Shown here in pieces: positions 54,175 through 64,000 of a stretch of 64,000 bases of DNA (position 1 is its first letter; each line of letters opens with the position of its first letter). Below the pieces are notes generated by a model that was given only the letters and a program-made list of their open reading frames with translations, was not told the DNA's origin and ran no database searches. The position numbers were made by a program, and so were the translations under genes. Origin of the DNA: Micrasema longulum (lineage: Eukaryota > Arthropoda > Insecta > Trichoptera > Brachycentridae); assembly GCA_022494885.1 (NCBI GenBank), contig JAGVSM010000474.1, positions 1-64,000 on the forward strand, given 5' to 3'.

Positions 54175-57100
54175 CTACAAAACAACATTAACAAAAGTAA
54201 AGCGATAGTTTCACAAGTTCTTGGAAATAAAAGGAGGAAAGGTAAAAAATGAAATAAAAATAAAAGGAAAAACAGATTAAAAAGAGTTGGAGGATTGAGG
54301 TGATGGCCATCAACGGATAAGATAGTTGATTTAATTGCAGCAGGAGTGGTGTGGAGATAGTCCAACAGCTCTGCATAATTATTTGCAGTTCTGTGCAAGC
54401 GAGCCAGGGGAGAATGGTGAGTGTAGTTTCTCCCATTGAACTCACATTGGAAAATGAATTGGAGTCTGGTGGTCCTTGTGGGTACACAAAGTTTATCAGG
54501 AACAGTAATTTTGGGCTAACTTTGTGCATTAGAATGAGGTCAGCAATTGTCCTTCTGGTGGAGAGCAATGGCAGCCCCAACTCAGACATCAAAGTTTGGT
54601 AGCAGATTTCATGTACAGGTTTACCCTTTTTGAACTGTTTATAGCATAAAAACTTTCGCTGAACTCTTTCCAAATTAAAAGTGTTGCAGTTGCACGAAGG
54701 GCTCTAGACTGATGATGCACATTCCTCTTATATCTTTAATTTTAGTTTTTAAATATCTGTATTTCAAATCACTCATCTTTTGCTTGATATAATACGACAT
54801 TACAGCACCATTTTTAGATGGATTTTTTAGCATAGTCTTAAGATATTCTGATTAAAAAAAAAAAAATTATTCATAAAAAGAGAAATAGTTAAGTTCTTAT
54901 TATTTACACAAATGTTTAAATTTTCAGATCATTTCCTAAAAGTCATAAATAACTTGTGCTGGAAAAATGGAAATTGAGTTATGGTGGAGTGGGATTTGAA
55001 CCTCGAATCTTCGGCCCGTGAGTACTTTTACACTATTATGTCTTATGGCATTTTAGTGTGGGGTCAAGTTGCCGATATTTACGCGATTCTTTAAGAAATC
55101 TGATTTAAAAAAAAAACATTATAGCCATATATAATCAGTGTTTTTATGAAAATATTATGCATGTGCGTAAATATATATCTCTCTTAATAGCAACAAACTT
55201 AATCACAATACTAGAAGTAAATACAAATTGGTAATCCCGAAATTAAAGGTAAGCATATCGTTTGTGGGGCACTGCGCACTGCGTACGCTTCTACAATAGA
55301 ATACCCGACCGTGTACTAATTATAACAGATAATAAATTCAAAATTCGTACTTCTAAAAAAGGCCTATTATGAACTAAACATAAGTTAGCAGTATATGGAA
55401 CTGACAATATTATTTTATTTGTGTTATTTTTAGAATGTGTAGTTATTTATTGAAACCTGACTATCTCTGTATGTTGTTTTGTTTATTCAAGCGTGTAAAT
55501 TATACCTAAGTACATTGAAGAAAAATTTGATTTAAATAAATTTAAAAAAAACTTAATACTACCATGAGAACGGACCACAGCTGGTTCAATGAGAAATCCA
55601 CAAAGGAAATAAATAAATAATTTAATTTTAACATGCTGATACCGGTTTCAAAAACAACTTCTTGCCTCAATACAGACAGGACAGGTTTACCTAATAAAGC
55701 AAGTAATTACTAAACTAAAAAAATGTTTTTTTTTTCGGATTTCAACAAAATATCATTTCACTGCGTTTGCTGTTTCACTGCAGTTCTATATGCACCATTT
55801 GGTGTGGACGGGTATGATGATCTCTTCGATCGACAGATATTTAAGCAGAGGTGGATAATTGAAGAATTACGGATGTTTAAACATAGGCAGAATGATTTAT
55901 TTATTTATTTAATACTTACTACTAGATTATACCTATATAATTGAATTAACGATGTATTCCTCACTGGGAATATGAATGCTACAGTGCGCAAAATTACCGT
56001 CTTTAAAATGTTCTCCATCTCTGCTGTAATATGTTATTATGAAATATCCTGTTCTTACCAACTCTAGCGCCATCCGACTCCCTGAAACCGTTCACCAAAC
56101 TGTTGAAGAGTTGAGTGGAGGAAGCCTTGGGCTTGTCGGTGATATCTTGCACCATGGTCAGGCTAGAATAGTCAATTCGAAACTTCGATAGCAAGTTCGC
56201 CATGCTGAAATCAAAATTTAATCAATTAATTTCTTCATCTTAAATTAGATATTACTGGCATAAAACCTCAATTATCCAATCATCATTATTACATTATAAG
56301 CACCTGATGTTGTATAGGGTATTGCATTGATACACAAAATGCAAAGAATCTCCATCATTAAATAACAATTTATAAAACATATGTTCGTCCACTCCTGGAG
56401 TATGCCTACCAAATCGGCGGCCTGATTCTGAGTCTGTGCTATCGCAAGTTAAAGCTGAAATTAACAAGGCCACGCTTTATTTCAAACGTAAATTCAAATC
56501 AGTATTCTGGGCGGTATTCCAAACACTCTCGTGGCTGTATTATTTTGTACGAGAAAAACTGTTTTCTCCTGCCACGAGAGTGGTTCAGAATAGCGCCCCT
56601 GTTAACACGAGCTCGTGTTAAATTATTGCGAACTTAGAATCAGGCCGCTGAAGTCCCTATTTTGAAAAAGACATTGGAGAAGGTCCAGAGGTCAACTAAA
56701 ATGATAGTTTCTATTAGAAATAAATTATACGAGGACCACTTAAGTGAGCTCGGGTTTAGTTCACTGGAAGAGCGGAGGCAGCGTGGTGACTTGATTAAAA
56801 CAGTCAAAATCTTAACTGAGCAATACAATGTACCCAAGTTGAAATCAATATTCACTATGAATGAAAACCGCCATCTCAGAGGTCATTCATTGAAACTAAA
56901 CACTGCCTCCTTTTCATCCAACCCCAGGAGGAACTTCCTGACAAACCGAGTTGTGGAGAAATGGAATGGCCTTCTCGAGAAAGTGATTGGTGCTAGTTCA
57001 GTTAATGTTAACTAGATGCACACAGCAATGTATAATGTTTAATAAGCATGTACTTGTACACTTGACATACACGCATCAGCTTAATAGCTGCTAGTGTATC

Positions 57101-60100
57101 ATTCATAATAATAACAAATCTGCTATGTGAAGATAAGATGATCAGTCAGCTTTAATTAATTAAATAAAATTATGCTACAAAATGCTAAAAATTAAAAGAG
57201 AAAGCAACAGCATTTTCATAGTGACTATGGTAACCGATCCTTTTGATAAACTGTACATAATTTATTTTTTTCTCATGTATGCCTTGAATATATTTTTGTA
57301 TGTACATATTGATTGATGCATTATTGACAGAATCAAGAAAGGGGTGCTGCGTTGGTTTGGACATGTAGAGCGAATGGACAGCGAAATAACGGCTAAAAGG
57401 ATCTACAATGCAAATGTTGATGGATGCAGAAAACGAGGAAGACCGAGAAAGACATGGCACGATCAAGTCCATCAAATACTTGAAGATGGACATGTCAAAA
57501 GTAGGAATAATCGGCGTGCGTGCATGAGAAGATGTATGAATGTAGAGGAAGCGAGGTCTGTATGCCAAGATTGATTGTTATGGCGTTCTATCCTCTCTGC
57601 CTACCGAAACGGCGTGATGGTTTGTTGTTGTTGTTGTTGTAATGTACATAAATAAATTGAAATTGAAAATAAAAATAAAATCATCATTAGAACTCTAAAT
57701 ATATTTTGATCTTACTTTCTTTCTTCAAGTTCCATTTCGTGTTTTCTGTTGGTCAGAGCAAATATCCTCAGCTTGCAGCCGGCCCAGTGGCTTCTGGTAG
57801 ACAGAATGTAAGGCAGGAGAATGGTTAGTCCACCATCATCGTACAGCCACCAGACGTCGATAATTCCTTTGCTCGGTTTCTTCTGGAAGACGGTCATCCT
57901 GCTGAGGACATCCTTGGAGAGTTGAATGCCGTTTCTGGTCTGGTAAATAATCTGTTTCTGAAGAGCTTTCTTCTTTGGTTTCAATTCGTTTAGTATAGTG
58001 TGCTTTGGAATTTTAGCTGCAAATGGAAGAATATATATTTTCTTTTATTTGGGGCTAAAATAACACTCAATTTAACAATATTTTGACTATGTACGAAAGT
58101 TTGTAGACAAATAGTAGATTTTGATTAAATAACTGGTCTAAGAAGAGTACAAATTAAAAGTGTTTTCAAGCAGTTACTAATACTCGGATGAAATATATTG
58201 GAAAAATCTCATCGGTGAAATGAGAAGATTAATTGTATTGCATGATAAAGAAAGTGTATTGCTTGAGCAAAGAACATTGCTTTAAAAAAAAACTTCACCA
58301 AAAAGTCAACAGATGTCATCTACGAGAGAGTATAAATAATGTGAAAGCACACCTGATTTTAATAGATATATAAATAAATTTGATATACTACAACAGAGGT
58401 AAAGAACTTATATAAAAGGGTTATGACCTGTCATTGGCTGGTTAAGGTGGCCACTTTACACACTGTGTAACATTCACCATTCTGCCTATGTTTGAATATC
58501 GATATTCCTTCAATTCTTTCATCTGTTCATCTTTGTGAAGTTAAAGAGCTGAAACCTTTATTGACGATTATTACAAATTATTTTACCTACATATTACTAG
58601 GCAACGCCTGAAAATATTTTTAAAAAATTACTCCAATTAAATCTGCGAATGTTACACCACTTACATCAGCCAATGACAGGTCATAAGCCTTGTAAATGCC
58701 TAGACTTCTATATTACCTTCTATAAAATGTTCTACATCTCTGTTGTAATATACTAATATTAGTAACTCCCAAGGGAGATAAATCCAGTTGTCTACAAAAA
58801 TTTGGATACTCAAAATATTGTAGACATAAAATTTCTAAAAATTGTGGTGATGTAAAAATCACATGGTGAATGTTACACAGTGTGTAAAGTGATAACTTAA
58901 ATGGGCCTATTACAGGAAGCCATGTACACGCCTAGATTTTCACATTTTACAATAAGTTATTTCCTTCGTCTATTTTGAGATATTGGTAATTGCAATAATT
59001 TAAACTTCTTTCTGTCAGTTACTGTGATTGATCGATCACAAATAAATTTCTTGTTTTTTTTAAAGTTGATCTCGTTCAGTATAATGTGCTGTGTGAAAAC
59101 AGAAATTGCAAAGTAACTCTCTTCGGTTGACGCTTTAGACCTCAGGTTAAATAATTTGGAGCGATAGTGCGCCATCTATCTACTGACAATGAATTAAAGG
59201 TGATGTATCAAAATAGTCGGTCAGCTTACGATTGGGAAGACTGTTGGAATTAGAGCTCGGTAATGTGGTCTCGTTCTGCGCCATGTGCATGATATCCAGG
59301 TTGGAGTCGGCGTGCATCATCTGTCCACCATTAACCATGATTCTGTGCTGTATGGTGAGGTCTCCGCTGGACGCCCCGCTGGTCAGCGCATTACCGGGAG
59401 TGCCGGGCTCGTCTTCCGTTATGTTGGAGAAATCCAGACCCCCGGGTAGGCGTAGAATGGTGACGGCCATCCGATTGTCAAAGGCGTTACTGGAAGAGTT
59501 GGATAATGGAACATTATATAAATCTGATCACAAACAATTAAAAAATGCAGTTTAAAGAACCTTTAAAATCAACATTTCACTACCACCCTGCCAGGAATTA
59601 AACCCAGGACCTCAAGAATGGTAAGTGAATGCGCCAACCACTTTACAATGGGGTGGACTTATTTCCTAATTCAGGATTTTTACCTGAGAGTAAAAAGAAC
59701 ATTATATTAAGCACATTCACATTTAAGTCTTGCCAATTGACACGGCTTGGCGGTGATCGTTTTTAAAAAACATATTAGTAAATGATAGTTACTGCAGGAC
59801 ATTGAAGTAGGAGTTGAGGTCCTCCCAGGGGCAAGTCCTCCAGTCCTGCTTGAAGCCCATGAGCAAGACATTGGGGGCGAGCTTCCCTACCCCGGCCGCC
59901 TGCACCAGCGCTCGAGCCCCCTCCTCCAGCCCGAAGCCGTCCACGCGAGTGATGAACGCCTTGATCTTCCGTGCTCGCAACCACTCGTACCCGCTCTTGT
60001 CCGACATCGCTTTCTTGCGGTGCGAGATTTTAACCTGAATTGAAAATTGAGATATTTATTGCCAAGTGTTTACAAGATCTTGGATATATATATATGTAAA

Positions 60101-63100
60101 TCTTCAAAGTGGACAATGATATCTTAAAAATTGTATGAAACTGAGACACAAAAATAAATGCAACTGTTTGTAAAATAATTCAGAGCTTTAAAATTATCAT
60201 CATTCCCTTTCTAATAATGGTCCATAGGGCAATGCTTAGGTATACCAACCACAGAGTATCTCGATCATTTTTGTTACATGAAGGTAAGATGATCGGTCTT
60301 ACGCTTCAGGTGCCAGTCAAGGGACAATTTAATTTTCTAGCATAAAACACCTTTTTAAATAAATATTTCTGGCCAACCATGTCAGAAATCGAAACCCAAG
60401 ATCTCATGGTAAAGAATAAAAGGAAATAAAATAAATGTATATAAGAATGCATACATACATACATGCTTATTTTATGCATTAAAATAATACTCAAAGTAAA
60501 CTCAAAAAAACATTAAGGGATCGTACATTATTTTGAGAAGCTATCCAAAAATTTCTAGACCAAACGTGGATTTGATTATCTATCGAATAATTTTTATTTT
60601 CATACAAAAGTATGGATGCTCAATCAGGGGCATAATGCTGAATGTTTTGTAACTTCTTCCTCCACCTCTTTATACTGTCTTTACCGGCGATATGTCACCG
60701 CAGAGCAGCAGGGAATTGTTCTTGGTGATGAGGGAAGCCAGATCCATGAGGGGAGGTCTGGTCTGCGGGTTGCCAGCTAGCACCAGGATCTGCGGCCGGT
60801 AGTTCTTCACGTGCTCGTCAGTGTTGGTCATACGGAAGGCAGAGGTCAGCGCCGTCTTGTATGTCTGGGCTTGGGTAGATGAGCCCCAGTTCACATCTGG
60901 AAACAATTCACAGTTACAGCATCATTATACAAGTTCTCAAATATTTTATTATACATCCACGCCTTTTTTACATAAATGTATTATTAAGGGCGCTAAATTG
61001 GCAAACAAGGTGTACTGTAGGAGTAACAACTGGCATAAAATGTTTAAATAAATATAACGCTTTTTTCCTTCACTCTTCTCATATAATTTTACGGAAGTGC
61101 AAAGTTACGTAGCGAATGGAGAAGTTCGTTTTTACTGGAAATTGGATATAAAAATTTTTTTCTTTGTGTTTGTAAAAATTATACTGTTGAACTGTACAAT
61201 GAGGTATTTTGAAATGAACTACTTTGAACAATGTCATTAATTCTTCGGAATCAACCAATGATAGAACTTGTGACGTCACACGCGGAGTAATTTCAAAATA
61301 CAAAACCTTGAAAAATCATAGCGCTGATAATACGATACATGAAAAAATAATAAATAAATTGTGGCTTAGTTTTTTTAAACAAAATTATTTTTCAAAAATA
61401 TTTACATTATAGTCTTAAATTAAAGTCCTGCTGAGTTGTATATATACAACTCGTCAGCAGATTCTTATAAATTGATTTGATTATTCATACTTAACCTACA
61501 TTAATAATAATTTTACTTGAAAAACATGACATATTATACCATGTTTTTTTACATTATCAAAAATTTTAAACTATCACTAATACAATATTTTATTTTCGAT
61601 TAACCATAATTTGAGCATACGTCTCACTTCTGTATTTAACTCAGTATTTTTAATATCAAATATTTTTGGTATACTATATTGCAGTGTCCTTTTGCCATAT
61701 TTATTGCAATATTCTAGGAACAGCTAGGAAGGCCATATTAGTAAACATGGTTTTGAAATCATGTACCAACTTGTGTTTATACTCGGAAATCGACGCATGC
61801 TGACAAATTAAGTTGTAGTCTATTAACAAACAAAATAAAAAGCACCGAAGTTCTTCATACTCCACCTTCATAGCCACCATTATTCGTAATACAAATTCCA
61901 TAGAACCCACTTTACATGACTTTAGGATAGATACTTTTAATTTAAAAACATAAATAAACATTCTTCAACAAAATCAAGAGAGTATTCACATAAACTGACC
62001 TGGTTTCCTGTAAACAACGATGAGATAGAGAGCGAAGATTATGATGAACGTGATGAGGGAAGTTGTCCAGTCTATCAGGAACATTATGGTCACACACATG
62101 ATGAATCCAATAAGGCTGAGCCATACATTGTAGTACTATAAAAATGAATACATTTCATAGTACATCAAACAAAATAGACACTTAAAGACGGTTCATTTAT
62201 TTAAAGGACGAGTTGCATGAAAACCAATATTTTAAACCTTACCCTAAATGTCGGTCTCCAGCCCAAAGGTTTAATAAGGGCAGCGTGGAAGGTACAGAAG
62301 TTGATAAGAGCATACGAAGCCAGGTAGAAGTTGGATATCAGCGGAGCAATCAAGTTTAATTCGGCTGGAACAAAATAACAATTGTATGTAGTATTGAAAA
62401 CAATATTAGATATCCCCCTCTCCGCAATCAAAGATGTTTCTACAGCGAATTTGTTTAAATCATGTCCGAGGAATCATTTCCTCTCTTTCTTTAACTCTTT
62501 TCTTCTGCTTTTATTCCCCTTTTCCTATTGAACACTAACAACTAATAACGATGTCAAGTAATTTATTTAGGAATATTAATATTTTGAAATTTAAAAAAAA
62601 TATTAGCCTTCTTATAAGTAATGTGGCCATTTTTAATGAGTTGTAAATAACTCAATATTAGAAAATGGAAATCAAGTTGGGGTAGAGTGGGGTTCGAACC
62701 TCGGACCTCTGATACGTGGTCCCGTGGCAACACTAGGCCCGGGACCACATTCCGATTCAAATATTAATTTCGCAATTAATTAGTTAATTATTCAAATAAT
62801 ACACATATTGCTAGTTAGTTAGCAGCTATTTTATTTAGCATTTTTTCACAAATGTATTGAAGTTAAAAAATAAACATCAACTATTATTTTATTGGTTGGT
62901 TGTAAGAAATTGCTATTTGACAATAAGCCCGCCAATCTGTGAATAATCTTTCACAAAAAGTAACATAAATATATATTTTAAAATATACCAGTTGTTAAAA
63001 AAATATTTTTAAATATGTATATCTTATATATACGGGCAAAAAATCCTGGGTACCCTTTTCAGCCGCACGTTACAGTTTTACATTTGTACGTACAGTGAAT

Positions 63101-63474
63101 AAAAACTAAAACAAATTAAAACAGCCAATGACAAACTGTGTCTTAAGCCCTGTAAATTCCTAAACTTCGATATTAAATTTTCAAATGTGTTTCCTCCCTC
63201 CTGTAATATATACGAATATGTAAATTATTTTCGGTTATTTACCTATCAATAAGAAAACAACGGCAACAAAGAACGTCAACACATATCCTCTGTACGGTTC
63301 TCCCGCCTTTCCATATCCCTTGGAGAAGAATATCAGCCCCGGGTAGATTCTATCAATGCCCAGAGCCTGGATAAGTCTCGGCACAGACAGGAGGTTAGTG
63401 AGGGCGGTACTCAGTGTGGCAGCGAAACACCCAGCGTAGATAAACGGGCCCCAGCCAGACATCAGTTGCATAAC
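53927..63474 (-). CDS. Na-K-2Cl cotransporter (SLC12 family), 5'-incomplete
   Basis: An electroneutral cation-chloride cotransporter of the plasma membrane. Nine exons (63243-63474, 62243-62364, 62000-62135, 60685-60896, 59793-60034, 59230-59489, 57716-58016, 56059-56204, 53927-54174) join in frame into 632 residues up to a stop. They cover transmembrane helix 8 ('[20 protein letters not shown]'), helix 9, helix 10 ('[17 protein letters not shown]'), helices 11-12 ('[17 protein letters not shown]'), then the cytosolic C-domain: '[10 protein letters not shown]', '[11 protein letters not shown]', '[10 protein letters not shown]', and the end '[13 protein letters not shown]'. These are landmarks of SLC12A1/A2/A3. 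Helices 1-7 and the regulatory N-terminus lie beyond the right edge. Insects have at least two NKCC paralogs, and I cannot say which this is. Confidence 0.95.
54210..54690 (-). pseudogene. LINE C-terminal fragment in a cotransporter intron
   Basis: Minus frame '[18 protein letters not shown]', '[20 protein letters not shown]', then in another frame '[20 protein letters not shown]'. The R.QR.FL.Y, L.LP.L..RR...D..L.H.. order is that of jockey-type LINE tails. At least one frameshift. Confidence 0.82.
54691..55854. other. Cotransporter intron, with a SINE A fragment
   Basis: At about 54960-55030, on the minus strand, 'gattcgaggttcaaatccca' and 'aactcaatttccatttttcc' are a decayed SINE family A head. 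Otherwise AT-rich with no recognised feature. Confidence 0.45.
55855..56040. mobile_element. MITE F family, partial and interrupted
   Basis: Has 'ttacggatgtttaaacatag', 'gcagaatgatt' and the end 'aatgttctccatctctgctg', with an unrelated insert near 55890-55975. Confidence 0.5.
56059..56204 (-). CDS. Cotransporter exon: LLSKFRID segment
   Basis: Acceptor 'attttgatttcag', donor 'gtaagaac'. It encodes '[18 protein letters not shown]' to '[12 protein letters not shown]'. [11 protein letters not shown] is diagnostic of NKCC/NCC proteins. It ends one base into a glutamate codon. Confidence 0.95.
56300..57015 (+). pseudogene. LINE C-terminal fragment split by a MITE
   Basis: The frame '[12 protein letters not shown]' (to 56415) continues at 56650 with '[17 protein letters not shown]', then '[17 protein letters not shown]' and '[17 protein letters not shown]', ending at a stop near 57013. 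The RPLLEYA.Q.W.P.L.K.I..LEKVQRR..K block is normally continuous; here the MITE at 56417-56648 sits inside it. Confidence 0.85.
56417..56648. mobile_element. Hairpin MITE inside a LINE frame
   Basis: The ends GCGGCCTGATTCT (56417) and AGAATCAGGCCGC (56636) are perfect inverted repeats. Inside is a hairpin with 'aacactctcgtggc' against 'gccacgagagtggtt' (56509-56607), and a 20-bp perfect palindrome with ACACGAGCTCGTGT at its centre (56602-56621). The core matches the element at 3725. Confidence 0.8.
57318..57645 (+). pseudogene. LINE tail with (GTT)n 3' end, in a cotransporter intron
   Basis: Plus frame: '[17 protein letters not shown]', '[19 protein letters not shown]' and '[19 protein letters not shown]', ending at 'acgg cgtgatgg' and a (GTT)n tract at 57625-57640. 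Same family as at 1680; the RRACM block is frequent in lepidopteran LINEs. Confidence 0.88.
57716..58016 (-). CDS. Cotransporter exon: conserved C-domain core
   Basis: Acceptor 'tccatttgcag', donor 'gtaagatc'. It encodes '[20 protein letters not shown]', '[15 protein letters not shown]' and '[10 protein letters not shown]'. The DVWWL.DDGGL..L.PY motif is the most conserved part of the SLC12 C-domain. Confidence 0.96.
58384..58752. mobile_element. MITE F family, fullest copy
   Basis: About 370 bp. The left end 'actacaacagaggtaaagaa' to 'atgacctgtcattggctgg' and the right end 'cagccaatgacaggtcataa' to 'tctacatctctgttgtaata' are inverted. Between them lie 'ccattctgcctatgtttgaa', 'tgaagttaaagagctgaaac' and 'aggcaacgcctgaaaatatt'. 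It is the reference copy for this window; others are at 36222, 40255, 45150, 53078, 55855 and 63115. Confidence 0.8.
58757..58990. mobile_element. MITE F family, adjacent degenerate copy
   Basis: Follows the previous copy directly: 'actcccaagggagataaatc', 'ctacaaaaatttggatactc', 'gaatgttacacagtgtgtaa' and a decayed end 'tcctt.cgtct'. Either a second insertion or an extended family member. Confidence 0.55.
59230..59489 (-). CDS. Cotransporter exon: variable loop of the C-domain
   Basis: Acceptor 'caactcttccag', donor 'gtaagctg'. It encodes '[20 protein letters not shown]' and then a loop rich in Ser, Gly, Asn and Pro ('[15 protein letters not shown]') up to 'SLPN'. The vertebrate protein also has a low-conservation loop here. 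Confidence 0.92.
59585..59700 (-). repeat. tRNA-derived SINE, family B, in a cotransporter intron
   Basis: Minus strand: 'ctcaggtaaaaatcctgaat', head 'aaagtggttggcgcattcac' and B box 'gtcctgggtttaattcctgg'. Matches the copies at 21928 and 48910. Confidence 0.7.
59793..60034 (-). CDS. Cotransporter exon: cytosolic C-domain
   Basis: Acceptor 'ttttcaattcag', donor 'gtaactat'. It encodes '[19 protein letters not shown]', '[19 protein letters not shown]', '[20 protein letters not shown]' and '[16 protein letters not shown]'. The GxGKLxPNxLxxGFKxDW pattern is characteristic of SLC12 C-domains. Confidence 0.95.
60225..60415 (-). repeat. tRNA-derived SINE, family C, in a cotransporter intron
   Basis: Minus strand: B-box piece 'tgggtttcgatttctgacat', body 'ggtgttttatgctagaaaat', tail 'gtaagaccgatcatcttacc' and 3' part 'gtggttggtatacctaagca'. 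The head is damaged. Confidence 0.65.
60685..60896 (-). CDS. Cotransporter exon: start of cytosolic C-domain
   Basis: Acceptor 'ttgtttccag', donor 'gtaaagac'. It encodes '[19 protein letters not shown]', '[18 protein letters not shown]' and 'LLLCGDISP'. The DVNWGSS and NYRPQ words are SLC12 landmarks. Confidence 0.95.
61065..61360 (-). repeat. Dispersed element, second copy (matches 39395)
   Basis: Read on the minus strand, 'tgtatcgtattatcagcgct', 'gtgacgtcacaagttctatc' and 'ggttgattccgaagaatt' follow the order of the copy at 39395-39790. It lies in a cotransporter intron. Confidence 0.6.
62000..62135 (-). CDS. Cotransporter exon: helices 11 and 12
   Basis: Acceptor 'tcatttttatag', donor 'gtcagttt'. 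It encodes '[19 protein letters not shown]' and '[18 protein letters not shown]' to 'RKP'. It ends one base into an aspartate codon completed by the next exon (KP-D-VNWGSS). Confidence 0.95.
62243..62364 (-). CDS. Cotransporter exon: helix 10
   Basis: Acceptor 'attttgttccag', donor 'gtaaggtt'. It encodes '[20 protein letters not shown]' and '[16 protein letters not shown]', nearly identical in pattern to vertebrate NKCC. It ends on a codon boundary. Confidence 0.95.
62640..62760 (-). repeat. SINE family A, rearranged copy in a cotransporter intron
   Basis: Minus strand: 'aggtccgaggttcgaacccc' (B box) and body 'aacttgatttccattttcta', 'ttgagttatttacaactcat'. The head has the word 'gggaccacg' both before and after a 'ggcctagtgttgcc' piece, so it is rearranged. 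Confidence 0.75.
63115..63215. mobile_element. MITE F family, partial
   Basis: The words 'acagccaatgacaaactgtg', 'gccctgtaaattcctaaac' and 'ctcctgtaatatata' match the right end of the family. Decayed. Confidence 0.5.
63243..63474 (-). CDS. Cotransporter exon: helices 8 and 9
   Basis: Minus-strand acceptor 'gtcttgttag', donor 'gtaaataa'. It encodes '[17 protein letters not shown]', '[20 protein letters not shown]' and helix 9 '[14 protein letters not shown]'. The A-T-L-S-T stretch is the sodium-site region. It ends one base into an alanine codon. Confidence 0.94.
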
Positions 63475-64000
63475 CTAACAAGACGTAAAAGAAAATGTAT
63501 TCATTATTTTAACAGTATGAAAATATCAGTACATAAACTATACTATTTAATAAGAATTAACTGCCAGGAATTTTTTCTATAAGAGAATTACCGAATAATG
63601 GGGGGCTGAAGCCCGCATTCGAAGGATCTACCAACCAGGGGCCCCCGTTACAGTTTTTATAAAATTTGAATACATTAAATTCAAATACGTGTTTGTTATA
63701 AAACATCATAAAATGATATATTTTACATATGTTTTTATTATAAACATACTTCTTCTTCTTCGTTTTTTCATGGCCTTTTCACATCTCAACTCGGGTGATC
63801 TGGCCAGTGTCGAGTATTTTTGTTTTTTTTTTACATATTTACACATGTGTTAGTAATATAATATTTACAAGTTAGTATGTTAATATTTAATATAATATAT
63901 ACATATAATAATATAACATATTTACAGCTCTACACCATTTATAACTAGATATTTACATAGGATTTTAAATACACGTTTATTGGGTGGGGACAGGAGACAG
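63475..64000. other. Cotransporter intron at the right edge
   Basis: AT-rich; no further exon was seen on the minus strand up to 64000. A word 'ggggctgaagcccgcattcg' near 63602 may be a repeat piece. Confidence 0.45.

Noticed and set aside
1..64000. CRISPR array, operons or bacterial genes
   Set aside because: No regularly spaced repeats with unique spacers, no Shine-Dalgarno-led gene rows; the genes are spliced and eukaryotic.

Overview
This is about 64 kb of AT-rich animal nuclear DNA: spliced genes with GT-AG introns, long introns, and very many decayed transposable elements. It is most likely from an insect. The LINE tails (GRPRKTW, RRACM and AYP-type 3' ends, and the RRSAGRRRISWL type), the tRNA-derived SINEs and the base composition suggest a lepidopteran. 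That placement is inference. Nothing bacterial or viral was seen.

Three protein-coding genes can be supported. (1) Plus strand, 25516-35470: SNX27, the retromer-linked PDZ-PX-FERM sorting nexin. Eight exons run from the end of the PDZ domain to the stop codon; the 5' exons were not found. (2) Minus strand, 42683-45768: a two-exon gene for a 509-residue single-pass membrane protein. It has an N-terminal LC3-interacting-type motif, one transmembrane helix, a short coiled coil and two 62-residue-spaced WY repeats at the C-terminus. This layout is that of a CCPG1-like ER-phagy receptor, and it is the most interesting item in the window. (3) Minus strand, 53927-63474 and continuing past the right edge: a Na-K-2Cl cotransporter (SLC12A1/2/3 class). 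Nine exons cover transmembrane helix 8 to the LTFYS terminus.

Layout. 1-25 kb is a gene-poor, repeat-rich stretch, possibly SNX27 5' intron or intergenic DNA. It holds LINE tails, SINEs, several terminal-inverted-repeat elements and two fold-back elements with Penelope-like, hammerhead-like cores; one of these sits inside another transposon. 25.5-35.5 kb is SNX27. 35.5-42.7 kb is 3' UTR and intergenic DNA. 42.7-45.8 kb is the CCPG1-like gene. 45.8-53.9 kb is intergenic DNA full of SINEs and MITEs. 53.9-64 kb is the cotransporter, with many MITEs and LINE pieces in its introns.

The three genes are not an operon and share no obvious pathway. SNX27 recycles membrane proteins from endosomes, the CCPG1-like protein would select ER for autophagy, and the cotransporter moves ions across the plasma membrane. 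Exon joins were checked by reading frame and by remembered similarity to the vertebrate families, not by any database search.
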